Below are positions 36,748-46,116 of a DNA stretch of 64,000 nucleotides, piece after piece (the stretch's first letter is position 1; each line of letters starts with the position of its first letter). Below the pieces are notes generated by a model. The model was not told the origin of the DNA. It ran no database searches and was given only the letters and a program-made list of their open reading frames with translations. A program made the translations under genes and the position numbers. Source of the stretch: Staphylococcus sp. M0911 (GTDB lineage Bacteria; Bacillota; Bacilli; Staphylococcales; Staphylococcaceae); assembly GCF_003491325.1 (NCBI RefSeq), contig NZ_CP022881.1, positions 620,001 through 684,000 of the forward strand. Direction: 5' to 3'.

Positions 36748-37191
36748 TTATTTGAAAAATCTAATACTAAGTGGAATTAGGTATTCATTGCCATTATAGT
36801 ATTTAACACATGCAATAATAGTAAAAATAAATGAAACAAAGGCTAAAATCATCATAATAATAAAGCCAATGAAATAAATAATAAAACCTACAGTCATAGA
36901 GGTATCAGTTCCCATACTTAATCCGATAAAAAATGGAACTAACATAACAACTAATATAATTATTGTCCAAATTGTATAGGAAATAACAAAGTTTAAGTAA
37001 TTTTTACCAGCTTTATTGACGAAACGAGATTCTTTATGTTTGATTATCCAAATGATAAGCGGACCAATAAAACCACTGAATAAACTTAATAAATAGATTA
37101 ACATAGCCATTAATCGAGATTCTTGGTTATCTGAATCAACTACTTCAGATGTTTGATCATGTAAAACATCATTCTGATTGTACTCTGTCAT
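36748..37191 (-). CDS. DUF4870 membrane protein
   Basis: The 147-residue protein has an acidic N-terminal tail (about 25 residues), then helices near 28-48, 68-92 and 100-130, and the DUF4870 block FSGFIGPLIIWIIKHKESRF with VNKAGKNYLNF. The family is a widespread membrane protein group of unknown function. The start ATG at 37191 follows GGAGGTAAT. The 111 bases after its stop hold the hairpin described in the findings. Confidence 0.82.
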   Translation of the reverse strand: MTEYNQNDVLHDQTSEVVDSDNQESRLMAMLIYLLSLFSGFIGPLIIWIIKHKESRFVNKAGKNYLNFVISYTIWTIIILVVMLVPFFIGLSMGTDTSMTVGFIIYFIGFIIMMILAFVSFIFTIIACVKYYNGNEYLIPLSIRFFK

Positions 37192-37494
37192 GCTATTACC
37201 TCCATTTTATATGTAAAATAAATTTATTACTTCTTTACTATATCAAACAATTATAAATTGATAAATAAGTTTTTAGATTTACTTATAACATGATATACGT
37301 TATTGTTCATTTAAAGGTTTAATTCATTTAAAATAAGGATATATAAAATTATTACAAGTTCATGAGTTGAAAGTTAATGAGACGCTAATCAAGTTGAATT
37401 CAAATATTCAAACGTCATTGTCCAATTAAAAATGATTGTTACATCCTCAATTATGATTTTACACGTAGGATTTGTAGCAAGATTGAAAAATAGG

Positions 37495-37545
37495 GTGGGA
37501 CTAAGAAATCTTTTTAATAAAAGTCATTTCAGTCCCGCTTTTTTA
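37495..37545 (+). terminator. GTGGGACT...AGTCCCGC hairpin of the staphylococcal dispersed type
   Basis: GTGGGACT (37495-37502) pairs with AGTCCCGC (37531-37538) with one wobble, then six Ts. It sits in the 390-base gap 37192-37581, before the opine-dehydrogenase-like gene and with no plus-strand gene before it; apart from this hairpin I see nothing supported in the gap. The T-run on the plus strand could limit read-through into the next gene. Confidence 0.6.
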
Positions 37546-37581
37546 ATGAAAGAAAATGATTAAGAAAGAGAGAGGATTTTA

Positions 37582-38652
37582 ATGAAAATAGCAATTATTG
37601 GTTCTGGTAATGGTGCTGTTACAGCTGCACTAGATATGGTTGATAAAGGTCATAAGGTTAAATTATATTGTCGTAACCAATCTCTAGAAAAATTCAATAA
37701 AGCAATAGAAAAAGGCGGATTTGATTTTAACAATGAAGGAGAAGAAAAATTCATACAGTTCACAGATATTAGTGATGATATTGAATATGTGATGAAGGAT
37801 GCAGATATTATACAAGTTATTATTCCATCTTCATTTATTGAATATTATGCAAAAGTGATGTCTTATCATGTCACAAATGATCAACTTATATTCTTTAACA
37901 TTGCTGCATCAATGGCATCTATACGCTTTATGAATGTGCTTGAAGATAGACATATTGATGTAAGGCCTCATTTTGCAGAAGCAAATACATTAACGTATGG
38001 AACACGCGTTGATTTTAATGAAGCACGTGTAGATTTATCGTTGAATGTGCGTAGAGTATACTTCTCTACATTTAATCGAGAAGAATTAAATGATAGTTAT
38101 GATAAAGTATCACAAATTTATCCCAACTTAGTTAAAGAGGAAAGCTTGCTTAAAACAAATCTAGAAAATGGTAACCCAGAGGTACATCCAGGGCCAACGT
38201 TATTAAATGTTGGACGCATTGATTATGCAGATGAATTCTCACTGTATAAAGAAGGAATTACAAAACATACAGTTCGTCTACTTCACGGTATTGAATTAGA
38301 ACGACTAAATCTAGGACGTAAATTGGGATTTGAATTAGAAACTGCTAAAGAATCTAGAATTCAAAGAGGTTATTTAGAACGTAAAGATGAAGATGAACCA
38401 TTAAATCGTTTGTTTAATACGAGTCCAGTATTCTCACAAATTCCTGGCCCAAATCATGTAGAAAATAGATATTTAACAGAAGACATTGCATATGGCTTAG
38501 TACTATGGTCTAGCTTGGGACGTGTCATTGATGTACCAACACCTAATATTGATGCAGTGATTGTCATTGCTTCTACTATTTTAGAACGTGATTTCTTTGA
38601 AGATGGTCTAACAGTTGAGGAACTAGGATTAGATAAATTAGATTTAGAATAG
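37582..38652 (+). CDS. NAD/NADP opine (octopine/nopaline) dehydrogenase-like protein
   Basis: The 356-residue protein has an N-terminal Rossmann domain (MKIAIIGSGNGAVTAALDMV) and the C-terminal octopine/nopaline dehydrogenase domain. The catalytic His of the family corresponds to HPGPTLLNVGRID (near residue 205), and an Asp/Glu-rich region follows. These enzymes join an amino acid to a 2-keto acid by reductive amination, or reverse this. The substrate is unknown; it is not the staphylopine synthase locus as I know it, since cntKL are absent. Start ATG 37582 after AGAGAGGA. An NhaC-family transporter follows 65 bases later. Confidence 0.85.
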   Translation: MKIAIIGSGNGAVTAALDMVDKGHKVKLYCRNQSLEKFNKAIEKGGFDFNNEGEEKFIQFTDISDDIEYVMKDADIIQVIIPSSFIEYYAKVMSYHVTNDQLIFFNIAASMASIRFMNVLEDRHIDVRPHFAEANTLTYGTRVDFNEARVDLSLNVRRVYFSTFNREELNDSYDKVSQIYPNLVKEESLLKTNLENGNPEVHPGPTLLNVGRIDYADEFSLYKEGITKHTVRLLHGIELERLNLGRKLGFELETAKESRIQRGYLERKDEDEPLNRLFNTSPVFSQIPGPNHVENRYLTEDIAYGLVLWSSLGRVIDVPTPNIDAVIVIASTILERDFFEDGLTVEELGLDKLDLE

Positions 38653-38717
38653 TGATTTAAAAATAATGAAAGGAAAGAGGTCTTGTTTCAAAAAGAAAAA
38701 TAAAGGGGTTTAAATAT

Positions 38718-40112
38718 ATGAAAAGACAGCCAACTTTTTTAGAGTCTATATCTACAATTATTGTCATGGTCATTGTAGTAACAACAGGATTTGTTATCTT
38801 TAATATACCTATTCAAGTTTTATTACTTATCTCTTCAGCTTATGCAGCGTGCATTGCTTATAGGGTAGGCTTACGTTGGGAAGATTTGGAAGAGGGGATA
38901 TCAAAACGCTTGAATACAGCTATGCCCGCGATTTTTATTATTTTAGCAGTGGGTATTATTGTAGGTAGTTGGATGTTCTCTGGTACTGTACCTGCACTAA
39001 TTTATTATGGTCTTAATTTTTTAAATCCAAGTTACTTTTTAGTTTCTGCTTTTATCATTAGTGCAATTACGTCAGTAGCCACTGGTACGGCTTGGGGGTC
39101 AGCATCAACTGCTGGTATTGCATTAATATCAATCGGAAACCAATTAGGTATTGAAGGTGGCATGGCTGCAGGCGCTATTATTGCTGGTGCGGTGTTTGGT
39201 GATAAAATGTCACCACTATCAGATACGACAAACTTAGCCGCATTAGTGACAAAAGTAAATATCTTTTCACATATTAGATCGATGATGTGGACGACGATAC
39301 CTGCTTCCATTATTGGATTAATCGTTTGGTTTTTTGCAGGATTAAAATATCAAAGTCATACGAATCCTAAGCAAATTAAGCAATTACTTAATGAATTAAC
39401 ACAAGTGTACAACATTAACTTGTTTGTATGGATTCCATTAATCGTGATTATAGTGTGCTTACTATTAAAAATTTCTACAGTTCCTGCGATGTTAATATCA
39501 AGTTTAAGTGCGCTTTTAGTAGGGACATTTAACAACCATTTCAATATTGTTGATGGTTTTAAAGCAACATTTAATGGTTTTAGTCATACGATGGTCAATC
39601 AAAGTCATGTTTCAAATAGCGTCAAATCACTCATCGAACAGGGTGGCATGATGAGTATGACTGAAATTATCGTGACCATTTTCTGTGGTTATGCATTTGC
39701 TGGTATCGTTGAAAAAGCCGGTTGTCTAGATGTTTTATTAAAAACAGTATCAAAAGGTGTGCATTCGGTTGGTACACTTATCTTAGTAACTGTCGTATGT
39801 TGTCTTATGTTAGTTTTTGCAGCTGGTGTAGCATCTATCGTTATTATTATGGTAGGGGTACTAATGAAAGAAATGTTCGAAGAGAGACATTTATCCCAAA
39901 CTGTATTATCTCGAACATTGGAAGACTCAAGTACAATGGTATTACCGCTAATACCATGGGGAACATCAGGTATATACTATGCTCATCAATTGAATGTCAG
40001 TGTTAACGACTTCTTTATTTGGACAGTACCTTGTTATATATGTGCAATCATTGCCGTTATTTATGGTTTTATAGGAATAGGAATTAAAAAAATTAATAAA
40101 AGTGAAGTTTAA
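38718..40112 (+). CDS. NhaC-family transporter linked to the opine-dehydrogenase-like gene
   Basis: This 464-residue NhaC-superfamily membrane protein has around 11 hydrophobic segments. The signature IAGAVFGDKMSPLSDTTNLA is near residue 165, and VLPLIPWGTSGIYYAHQL near 420. It was probably acquired as one unit with the preceding gene: both run in the same direction with no terminator between. NhaC-type carriers exchange organic substrates with Na+ or H+, so it might export or import an opine or its precursor; that is inference. Start ATG 38718 follows AAAGGGG. Confidence 0.86.
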   Translation: MKRQPTFLESISTIIVMVIVVTTGFVIFNIPIQVLLLISSAYAACIAYRVGLRWEDLEEGISKRLNTAMPAIFIILAVGIIVGSWMFSGTVPALIYYGLNFLNPSYFLVSAFIISAITSVATGTAWGSASTAGIALISIGNQLGIEGGMAAGAIIAGAVFGDKMSPLSDTTNLAALVTKVNIFSHIRSMMWTTIPASIIGLIVWFFAGLKYQSHTNPKQIKQLLNELTQVYNINLFVWIPLIVIIVCLLLKISTVPAMLISSLSALLVGTFNNHFNIVDGFKATFNGFSHTMVNQSHVSNSVKSLIEQGGMMSMTEIIVTIFCGYAFAGIVEKAGCLDVLLKTVSKGVHSVGTLILVTVVCCLMLVFAAGVASIVIIMVGVLMKEMFEERHLSQTVLSRTLEDSSTMVLPLIPWGTSGIYYAHQLNVSVNDFFIWTVPCYICAIIAVIYGFIGIGIKKINKSEV

Positions 40113-40318
40113 ATTAATGAAAATGTGGAAAGTATTAAATATGTTAAAACAATTACATAGATATAAATTGTAGCGATTATATCTGAAAGATGTTTTAACT
40201 GATAAATATCCTTCTAATTAGAGTAGTGATTGAGTTTTGTAGCGGAATTTAATCGTGAAATATTAGACTAAACGAATTCTTTTAAACAACATTTAATAAA
40301 TTGCCAATTATTATGTAG

Positions 40319-40411
40319 AAAAAGCGAATCAAGAAAGATTATTTGAATTTGTTTGTAACCAATGAACCGGGTAAGGTTGTAGCGATGTTACCTGGTTTAC
40401 TTGGTTATTAA
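40319..40411 (+). other. Possible gene remnant in the gap before ssaA
   Basis: In the 428-base gap 40113-40540 one frame reads KKRIKKDYLNLFVTNEPGKV followed by VAMLPGLLGY and a stop, with a stop just upstream and no start. The composition looks coding but I recognise nothing. Paired AACCGGGTAA and TTACCTGGTT (40365-40374, 40388-40397) could instead form a hairpin. The rest of the gap holds only the ssaA terminator. Confidence 0.25.
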
Positions 40412-40476
40412 CGAGACAGTCTTTTAGATATTTGTCTCAATTAAATCGTTAATATAATAGTTGCAATCATATAAAG

Positions 40477-40522
40477 AAACCGAGTATAACATTCACAAAT
40501 TTGTGAATGTTATACTCGGTTT
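40477..40522. terminator. 46-bp perfect palindrome, terminator of ssaA
   Basis: The arms AAACCGAGTATAACATTC-ACAAA and its exact complement meet at 40499/40500 without a loop. T-rich flanks lie on both sides, so it can act for ssaA on the minus strand and for plus-strand transcripts. Confidence 0.9.
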
Positions 40523-40540
40523 TTGAATGTAATTAAAATA

Positions 40541-41290
40541 TTAGTGAATATAGTTATATGAACCAGCTTGGCTAGCTGAAATAGTACGTGATGTTACAAC
40601 ACCAGGACCATGTCCATAGTTCATTTCTGAAACGCGAATTGAACCGTCACTATTAACACTCTCAACGTAAGCGACATGACCAAATCCACCTTGAGTTGTT
40701 TGTAAAATAGCACCTGCTGCTGGACGATTATTTACAGTGTAACCTGCAGCTGCTGCAGCGTTTGCCCAGTTATTAGCGTTACCCCAAGTTGAACCAACTT
40801 TTCCACCTACACGGTCATATACATAATATGTACATTGTCCAGCAGTGTATAAGTTACCTCCATTTGAAGTTGCTCTTGATAATGAAATACCATTTGAAGA
40901 TGGTGCAGATGTTGTAGTTACATGTACGTTATGGCTTGTTGCTGAATAACTTGCACCTAAACCACCTGTACGTTGTGGTGTGTTATAAGATTGAGTGTTA
41001 TACCCATAATCATAATTATTATAATTGTAGTTATTGTAATTGTTGTAAGCTTGAGTATTGTAACCATAATCGTAGCTGTTATTATGATTTACTTTGTCTG
41101 GGCTCCAGTTACCTTGCCAAGTGTAGTGGTAGTTACCTTGTTGATCGATTGTGTATGAATAGCTATATGAAGTTGGATCATTTGGGTTATATCCACCATT
41201 ATTATTCTCTGCTGCTTGAGCATCATGGTTTGCAAAAGCGAAAGTAGCGATTCCTGCAGTAGCGATTGTAGCTGTAGCGATTTTTTTCAT
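40541..41290 (-). CDS. ssaA: Secretory antigen SsaA, CHAP-domain amidase
   Basis: The 249-residue secreted protein has a signal peptide ([20 protein letters not shown], cleavage near AQA-AEN), a long Tyr/Asn-rich region (residues 30-120) with two copies of YDYGYNTQ(A/S)YN, a Ser/Thr linker, and a C-terminal CHAP domain with Cys in [15 protein letters not shown] and His in [14 protein letters not shown]. It acts on peptidoglycan peptides during growth. The ATG at 41290 follows GGAGGATAT. A perfect WalR box lies 253 bases upstream. It closes with the 46-bp palindrome. Confidence 0.95.
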   Translation of the reverse strand: MKKIATATIATAGIATFAFANHDAQAAENNNGGYNPNDPTSYSYSYTIDQQGNYHYTWQGNWSPDKVNHNNSYDYGYNTQAYNNYNNYNYNNYDYGYNTQSYNTPQRTGGLGASYSATSHNVHVTTTSAPSSNGISLSRATSNGGNLYTAGQCTYYVYDRVGGKVGSTWGNANNWANAAAAAGYTVNNRPAAGAILQTTQGGFGHVAYVESVNSDGSIRVSEMNYGHGPGVVTSRTISASQAGSYNYIH

Positions 41291-41542
41291 TTGATAAATA
41301 TCCTCCAATTTATTTTTATAATTTTAATAGCATGTAAGCTATGTTTTTAAGTAATTGAATTCGTTCTTAACGACAAGCAATACTTTACCAAAAAAAATTG
41401 GATTTGTGGGCGTTGTTATGGATTTGTAATTTTTTGCTAATATTGTTACACAACTTAAATTAAAAATAATAGGGCAAAGATTTTGTTAAAATATGATGGT
41501 TAAGCTATTTATTGAATGAAATTAAAATATTACGAAAAAATG

Positions 41543-41559
41543 TGTTACATATCTGTAAA
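41543..41559 (+). promoter_or_regulatory. WalR box upstream of ssaA
   Basis: TGTTAC-ATATC-TGTAAA matches TGTWAH-N5-TGTWAH at all 12 positions. It lies in the 619-base gap 41291-41909 between divergent ssaA and rsp. The gap also carries a single GTGGGACA copy (41614) and a probable rsp promoter start TTGACT (41811); no other gene is visible there. Confidence 0.8.
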
Positions 41560-41909
41560 CTTACAGAAAATTTAAATTGTATTATATTTTAAAGGATGAA
41601 TAATAAATTAAAGCGTGGGACAACATCATTTAATATTACATGTAAAAAGTTTACTAGTCTTGATAATATGATTGGCCTCATCAAGGGATAAAATATATAG
41701 AAAAATGGATAAAGTAACAATTAGTCTAAAACATGCTATTTTAATATAAATAAAAATTGATATAATTTTTAAAAGAATTGATACTATAGGATGTTAAATC
41801 AGTATAAAATTGACTGTGAAGATAGAGGTTATCTAATTAAGAGATATTTATTAAATCAATACATAAAGTTATATGGATGATGTTATTGTAAGCAGCGTGA
41901 GGAAACAAC

Positions 41910-43901
41910 ATGATAGAAAACTATTCAGTCCGAATATTTCAGAATTTAATTATAAATAATAGCAAAGAATCAAATATCAAACTTATTTATTGGTTAAAAG
42001 GGACAGGTAAAATGTTCATTAACTTAAAAGAATATGAGTTATGTCCTGGGCGTGTTTTACTCGTTATGATGAATGATGTATATCAAATTAAAAGTGAAAA
42101 CCAAGCTATAGCATGCTTAATAGAAGTTTCAACTAAGGATTTCTTAAGATTCGTAACCCACCGTACAAGATTAGAAGGTGGAGAAATACAAACGGCGAAT
42201 TACTCGAAAATTATTGATTTAATAGCAAAGCTAATTGAATTAAAATGTATAAACCAAACAGAAGAAATAATGATTGATAAAGTTATCAAATACTTATGTA
42301 TTGAATTATGCTCAATCGCCTCAGATATAAAGGAAAAGCAAGGCGTGTCACTCATTTCATAACCTATTCATAATTATTTAGTAGACAACCACTCAAGAAA
42401 AATAAATAAAAATGAATTAGTGAATGCAACAAATGTGCCAAGCCATCAATTAACTCAAATGTTTCAACATACACCTTATTATAGTTTTAACCAATATTTA
42501 AATCATATTAGACTTAAATTTTGTTTGATTGACATTTTATCAACAGATCAATCAATCGAGTATATTGCTATAAAACACGGATTTAATCATTATTCTAGGT
42601 TTATAAAGCTATTTAAAGATGCTTACGGTCAAACTCCCAAATTAATTAGAAAACAATATATAGAGACGTCTATCTCTAATAATCAAACGAAAGAAATTAA
42701 ATTGGACGAAAGTATATTAAGACTTTTAAACCACGTTAATAAAGATAAACAATATACATCTATGTTCATCGATATTGACTTTCCATTAAATCAACAGTGT
42801 AGGGCGGTTGTCCCATATCACTTGTATATAGAAGTAAATAAATTAATGACACTTAGTCATTTTGATTTGTTGAAATTAAAAGAAAAATTGAATTATAGAT
42901 GTAATCCTATTCATATCATTATAGAAGTCGAATTCAATTTACTTATAAAGCAAATTAAAGTATTTGAAGGTCATTTAAATCAACTTTTGAAGATGCTAAA
43001 TGATGTTAATATGATTCCCGTTTATAAAATTAAAACAGAACAGTCAGAGAAATTGACTTCATTGGAAAAAATAGCTATCCAGAAATTGATTAAAATATTG
43101 TTTAATATAACGAGGCGTTTTAAAAATGAAAAATTAGAATTTTTAATTCAAGGGTGTAATATTGATGGAATTAAAACGTTTAAACAATTATTGCATTTAT
43201 ATTTTGATGATTATCTATTAATTTGGGCTCCTAATAACCACCACTTAAAGCAGCTTCATAGAGTGGAAAGTCTAGTGGATATGATTATGGTACCTTTAAA
43301 TCATATGAGAGAGTTAAATTTAAATAACAATGAAAATTTAATGATTAGCAATTTAATACAGGATAATCATACAAGTTTTATCAAACAATCGGATTTTAAA
43401 CATTTTAAGGAAATTTTTAATCAACTAAAAAATATTAATTCTGTTTATTTACATTGGGATGATATAGACATGAAAGATATACAACCATCTCAAATTACAA
43501 GCGCGCTTTCTACTTTATTTTTATTAGATGCATACAATCAATTGCGTGGTAATGTTATTTATGAGAATGATTACTTGATAGTGTCACATTATAGAAATGA
43601 ATATCAGTGTATTGCACTCTTAGATATACCTATGACTAAAAATCCTAATATTGATGTTGTTCAATTAAATTTCGCAAATATAACTAATATCAATCATGCT
43701 GAAATTAACATGATAGACTATCAAACTTTTATGAAGTCAACTAAAGGAGATAGGCAATTAATCACCAGTGAGGTAAAAACAGAAAATTTATATTGGATTG
43801 GTGAAATTTGTAAAAGAGAAACAGGCGAAAACATTATACAACTTCCAAGTATAGCAATTGTTCATATTAATATTTTAGTTAATGACGTATGGCTGGTATG
43901 A
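41910..43901 (+). pseudogene. rsp: rsp, AraC-family regulator interrupted by one in-frame stop
   Basis: Two open stretches, 41910-42362 and 42420-43901, lie in the same frame, and every codon between them is sense apart from a TAA at 42360-42362. Ignoring that stop gives 663 residues, close to the 701 I recall for S. aureus Rsp. An AraC helix-turn-helix follows the stop (FNQYLNHIRLKFCLIDILST; IEYIAIKHGFNHYSRFIKLF; AYGQTP), and a long C-terminal domain ends at 43901. Rsp controls agr, adhesion and toxin genes in S. aureus. If the stop is real, the N-terminal 150 residues and the DNA-binding part are separated. ATG 41910 follows GAGGAAAC. It is upstream of the SarY-like gene, as in S. aureus. 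Confidence 0.82.
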
Positions 43902-43918
43902 AAAGGGGAAGGTTTATC

Positions 43919-44635
43919 ATGTCAAATGTAAAAATAGAGCTCTTTATTGCACACTACATGATTATTAAAGGAGCAAATGATTATTTAAAATATTCATACC
44001 ATTTAACACTTGATCATATTAAATTACTTTATTTCTTAGTCAACGAGAATAACAACGAGAAATATATTGATCTTAACCATCTTACACAGTTCGAACAGAA
44101 AACAAAGATACTACAAATGTTAAAATACTTATACCAACATCATTGGATATTGAAAGAACGTAAGGATGAAGACCAGCGCAAACTGAGTATTACCATAACT
44201 GAATTACAAAAAGAAAAAATACATTTTTTGTTTAGTGAACTACTTGAGATCATCAGTTCTAATCAATTAATAATAAATGCTAGAACAAAACATTCTATTC
44301 AGTATTATATAACCTGTAATGAAATGATGAGTTATATTAATCAATGCCTAAATGAATATAATCTTACAATAGAAGAACTATATGTGTTAGCGACTTTACT
44401 TATTAATGAAAATGAAATGACGATAAAGTATATGAGATATCAAACGCAAAGAGGCGTTGGATCTTTAAGTCCAAATATAAAAAAATTGAAACAAAAAGGG
44501 TATATAATAAAAGAAAGATGTGTTGAAGATGAACGGTCTATCATACTTAAAATAAAACATTGTAATATGAGCTTAGTAGTTTCTATTATCGAATCATGTT
44601 ACGAAATTTTAAAAGAGGGAATTAATGATATATAA
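43919..44635 (+). CDS. sarY: SarY-like double-domain Sar-family regulator
   Basis: The 238-residue protein consists of two SarA/MarR-like winged-helix halves of about 115 residues. The first has KERKDEDQRKLSITITELQK and the second IKERCVEDERSIILKIK, both at the wing position of the DER(R) motif. The size and place between rsp and sarR match S. aureus SarY (SarS, SarU and SarV are relatives). The ATG at 43919 follows AAGGGGAAGG, so the longer reading from 43889 overlapping rsp is unlikely. Its targets are not known. Confidence 0.78.
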   Translation: MSNVKIELFIAHYMIIKGANDYLKYSYHLTLDHIKLLYFLVNENNNEKYIDLNHLTQFEQKTKILQMLKYLYQHHWILKERKDEDQRKLSITITELQKEKIHFLFSELLEIISSNQLIINARTKHSIQYYITCNEMMSYINQCLNEYNLTIEELYVLATLLINENEMTIKYMRYQTQRGVGSLSPNIKKLKQKGYIIKERCVEDERSIILKIKHCNMSLVVSIIESCYEILKEGINDI

Positions 44636-44667
44636 ATAGGTGAGTAAAAGATAGAAGGAGTTTGTGT

Positions 44668-44994
44668 ATGATTTTAGATAATGTCAATCCTAATGATTTA
44701 TTTCCAACAGAGAAGAAAGGTCCTTCAGTATTAGGAATTATGGATTACCAAGTTCAAGGACAATCTCAATTTGAGGGTGCATTTATAGCTACATCTGAGC
44801 GTTTAATTATGAATGTAGATATGAATGGTCAATTCTATTATAGAAATATTGGTTACGATGAAGTTAACAATATTGAATTCGATGGTGAAACAATTTTATT
44901 TGAGTTTAATATTGGCCAAATTCCAATGCATGATTTTAAATCTAACGATGTTCAAGCGTTTGTAGATTTCGTAAAAGAAAAAATACAAGCTTAA
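44668..44994 (+). CDS. Hypothetical protein with YokE-like PH domain
   Basis: The 108-residue protein reads MILDNVNPNDLFPTEKKGPS, then a beta-rich part: FIATSERLIMNVDMNGQFYY and RNIGYDEVNNIEFDGETILF. This alternating pattern fits the bacterial PH (bPH_3/YokE) fold, which is a guess by eye. It starts at ATG 44668 with GAAGGAG seven bases upstream and lies between the SarY-like gene and sarR. Function unknown. Confidence 0.7.
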   Translation: MILDNVNPNDLFPTEKKGPSVLGIMDYQVQGQSQFEGAFIATSERLIMNVDMNGQFYYRNIGYDEVNNIEFDGETILFEFNIGQIPMHDFKSNDVQAFVDFVKEKIQA

Positions 44995-45050
44995 TCGAAC
45001 ATATTTATGAAGTATTTGAATTAGATATTAACAATACTGTTAATTATATA

Positions 45051-45101
45051 TAACGATATGCCATTACAATTCGCATTATTATGGCATATCGTTATTTTTA
45101 T
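45051..45101 (+). terminator. Terminator after the PH-like gene
   Basis: A perfect 14-bp stem (45051-45064 with 45081-45094), TAACGATATGCCAT on the left, followed by TTTTTATATTT. The rest of the 422-base gap 44995-45416 is AT-rich leader before sarR, with no other element I can support. Confidence 0.9.
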
Positions 45102-45416
45102 ATTTATATTGCTTGCCAATTTATTATTTGTAAAAAACCAACTAATCAAATAGGAATTATAAAATATTTAAAATATACACTTTCAGAATAAGTGGTAAAA
45201 TTGTGATATATTTAATTTAATAACCTTGAAAAAAGTTAAATAAATGTTTGAGAAAAGAAATAAATATATAAATGCAAATTCGAGTAATAAAATTATTGAA
45301 TTTTTAAACTTGTTTGTTTAAAATGAACTTTGTAACATGGGTGGAGATCAATTCAGTAAGATGAAATTATGTGAACCTTGCTACAACAAGATGTGCATCA
45401 GAGGAGTGGTTTTAGA

Positions 45417-45758
45417 ATGGCAAAAATAAAAAATATTAATGATTTAGTTGACGCTACATTTCAAGTGAAAAAATTCTTTAGAGATACTAAAAAGCAATAT
45501 AATCTTAACTATGAAGAAATTTATATTCTGAATTACATATTAAAAAGTGAATCTAATGAAATATCGTCTAAAGAAATTGCAACATGTTCTGAATTTAAAC
45601 CATATTACTTAACTAAAGCATTACAAAAATTAAAAGAGTTAAATTTATTATCTAAAAAGAGAAGCGTGCATGACGAACGTACAGTAATAGTTTTTGTGAC
45701 AAAAGAACAAAAGGATAAAATTAAGCAACTCATTGATGAATTAGAACAATATATCTAA
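45417..45758 (+). CDS. sarR: SarR transcriptional regulator
   Basis: The 113-residue protein matches staphylococcal SarR (115 in S. aureus) along its length: [50 protein letters not shown] recognition helix ([20 protein letters not shown]) and [20 protein letters not shown] with the DER motif. SarR represses sarA in S. aureus. The ATG at 45417 follows GAGGAG, well spaced; the in-frame reading from 45378 has no ribosome site. The gap after it, 45759-46116, is AT-rich and holds only the ureD terminator. Confidence 0.95.
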   Translation: MAKIKNINDLVDATFQVKKFFRDTKKQYNLNYEEIYILNYILKSESNEISSKEIATCSEFKPYYLTKALQKLKELNLLSKKRSVHDERTVIVFVTKEQKDKIKQLIDELEQYI

Positions 45759-46049
45759 GTGACTTGTTTTATTATATTTTATATTTAATGGTTCAAATTC
45801 AGATAATTAATTGTGATGGAAAGTAAGTTTTGGAATTGAGTAAGAAAGTGGAGCATTAGTTGTTACGCTTTTATCGTGTAGCTAGGGAATTATAGGTGTT
45901 TATCATTATAAACTTATTGGAAAATGGGTGTGTTTCAAGGTTAATGAATGTTTTCTTATTGTAGATACGATAAAAATGATCCATTAACCACAAACTGAAT
46001 AGCATCTTAATTACATAATTTAGCTTCGCCCCTTATTTTTCAAATAAAG

Positions 46050-46084
46050 AAAGGCTTGGTTACCAAATGGCAACCAAGCCTTTT
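46050..46084 (-). terminator. Terminator of the urease operon
   Basis: AAGGCTTGGTT (46051-46061) pairs with AACCAAGCCTT (46072-46082) perfectly. As to the left give Ts on the minus strand, after ureD; the Ts on the right could also stop sarR read-through. Confidence 0.9.
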
Positions 46085-46116
46085 TAAATTTTAATCATTT
46101 TGACACTTGATTCATA

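Noticed and set aside
40118..40174. Tiny 18-codon ORF (MKMWKVLNMLKQLHRYKL) right after the NhaC gene, looking like an amphipathic peptide
   Set aside because: The length is within chance for AT-rich DNA, it has no clear ribosome site, and no toxin or phenol-soluble-modulin pattern is recognisable.
40970..41090. Tandem repeat array or CRISPR-like repeat
   Set aside because: The repeated units are codon-level repeats for YDYGYNTQ in SsaA, with no spacer structure.
40936..41247. Plus-strand ORFs rich in Tyr, Asn and Cys
   Set aside because: They mirror the Tyr/Asn repeat region of ssaA on the other strand.
41425..41440. A second WalR-like site near ssaA (TGTAAT...TGCTAA)
   Set aside because: The spacer is four bases rather than five and the second half has a mismatch; the perfect site at 41543 explains control better.
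42420..43901. Separate gene starting at the GTG at 42420
   Set aside because: It shares the frame with the upstream stretch, lacks a ribosome site, and the AraC helix-turn-helix follows without an N-terminal domain; one interrupted rsp explains both pieces.
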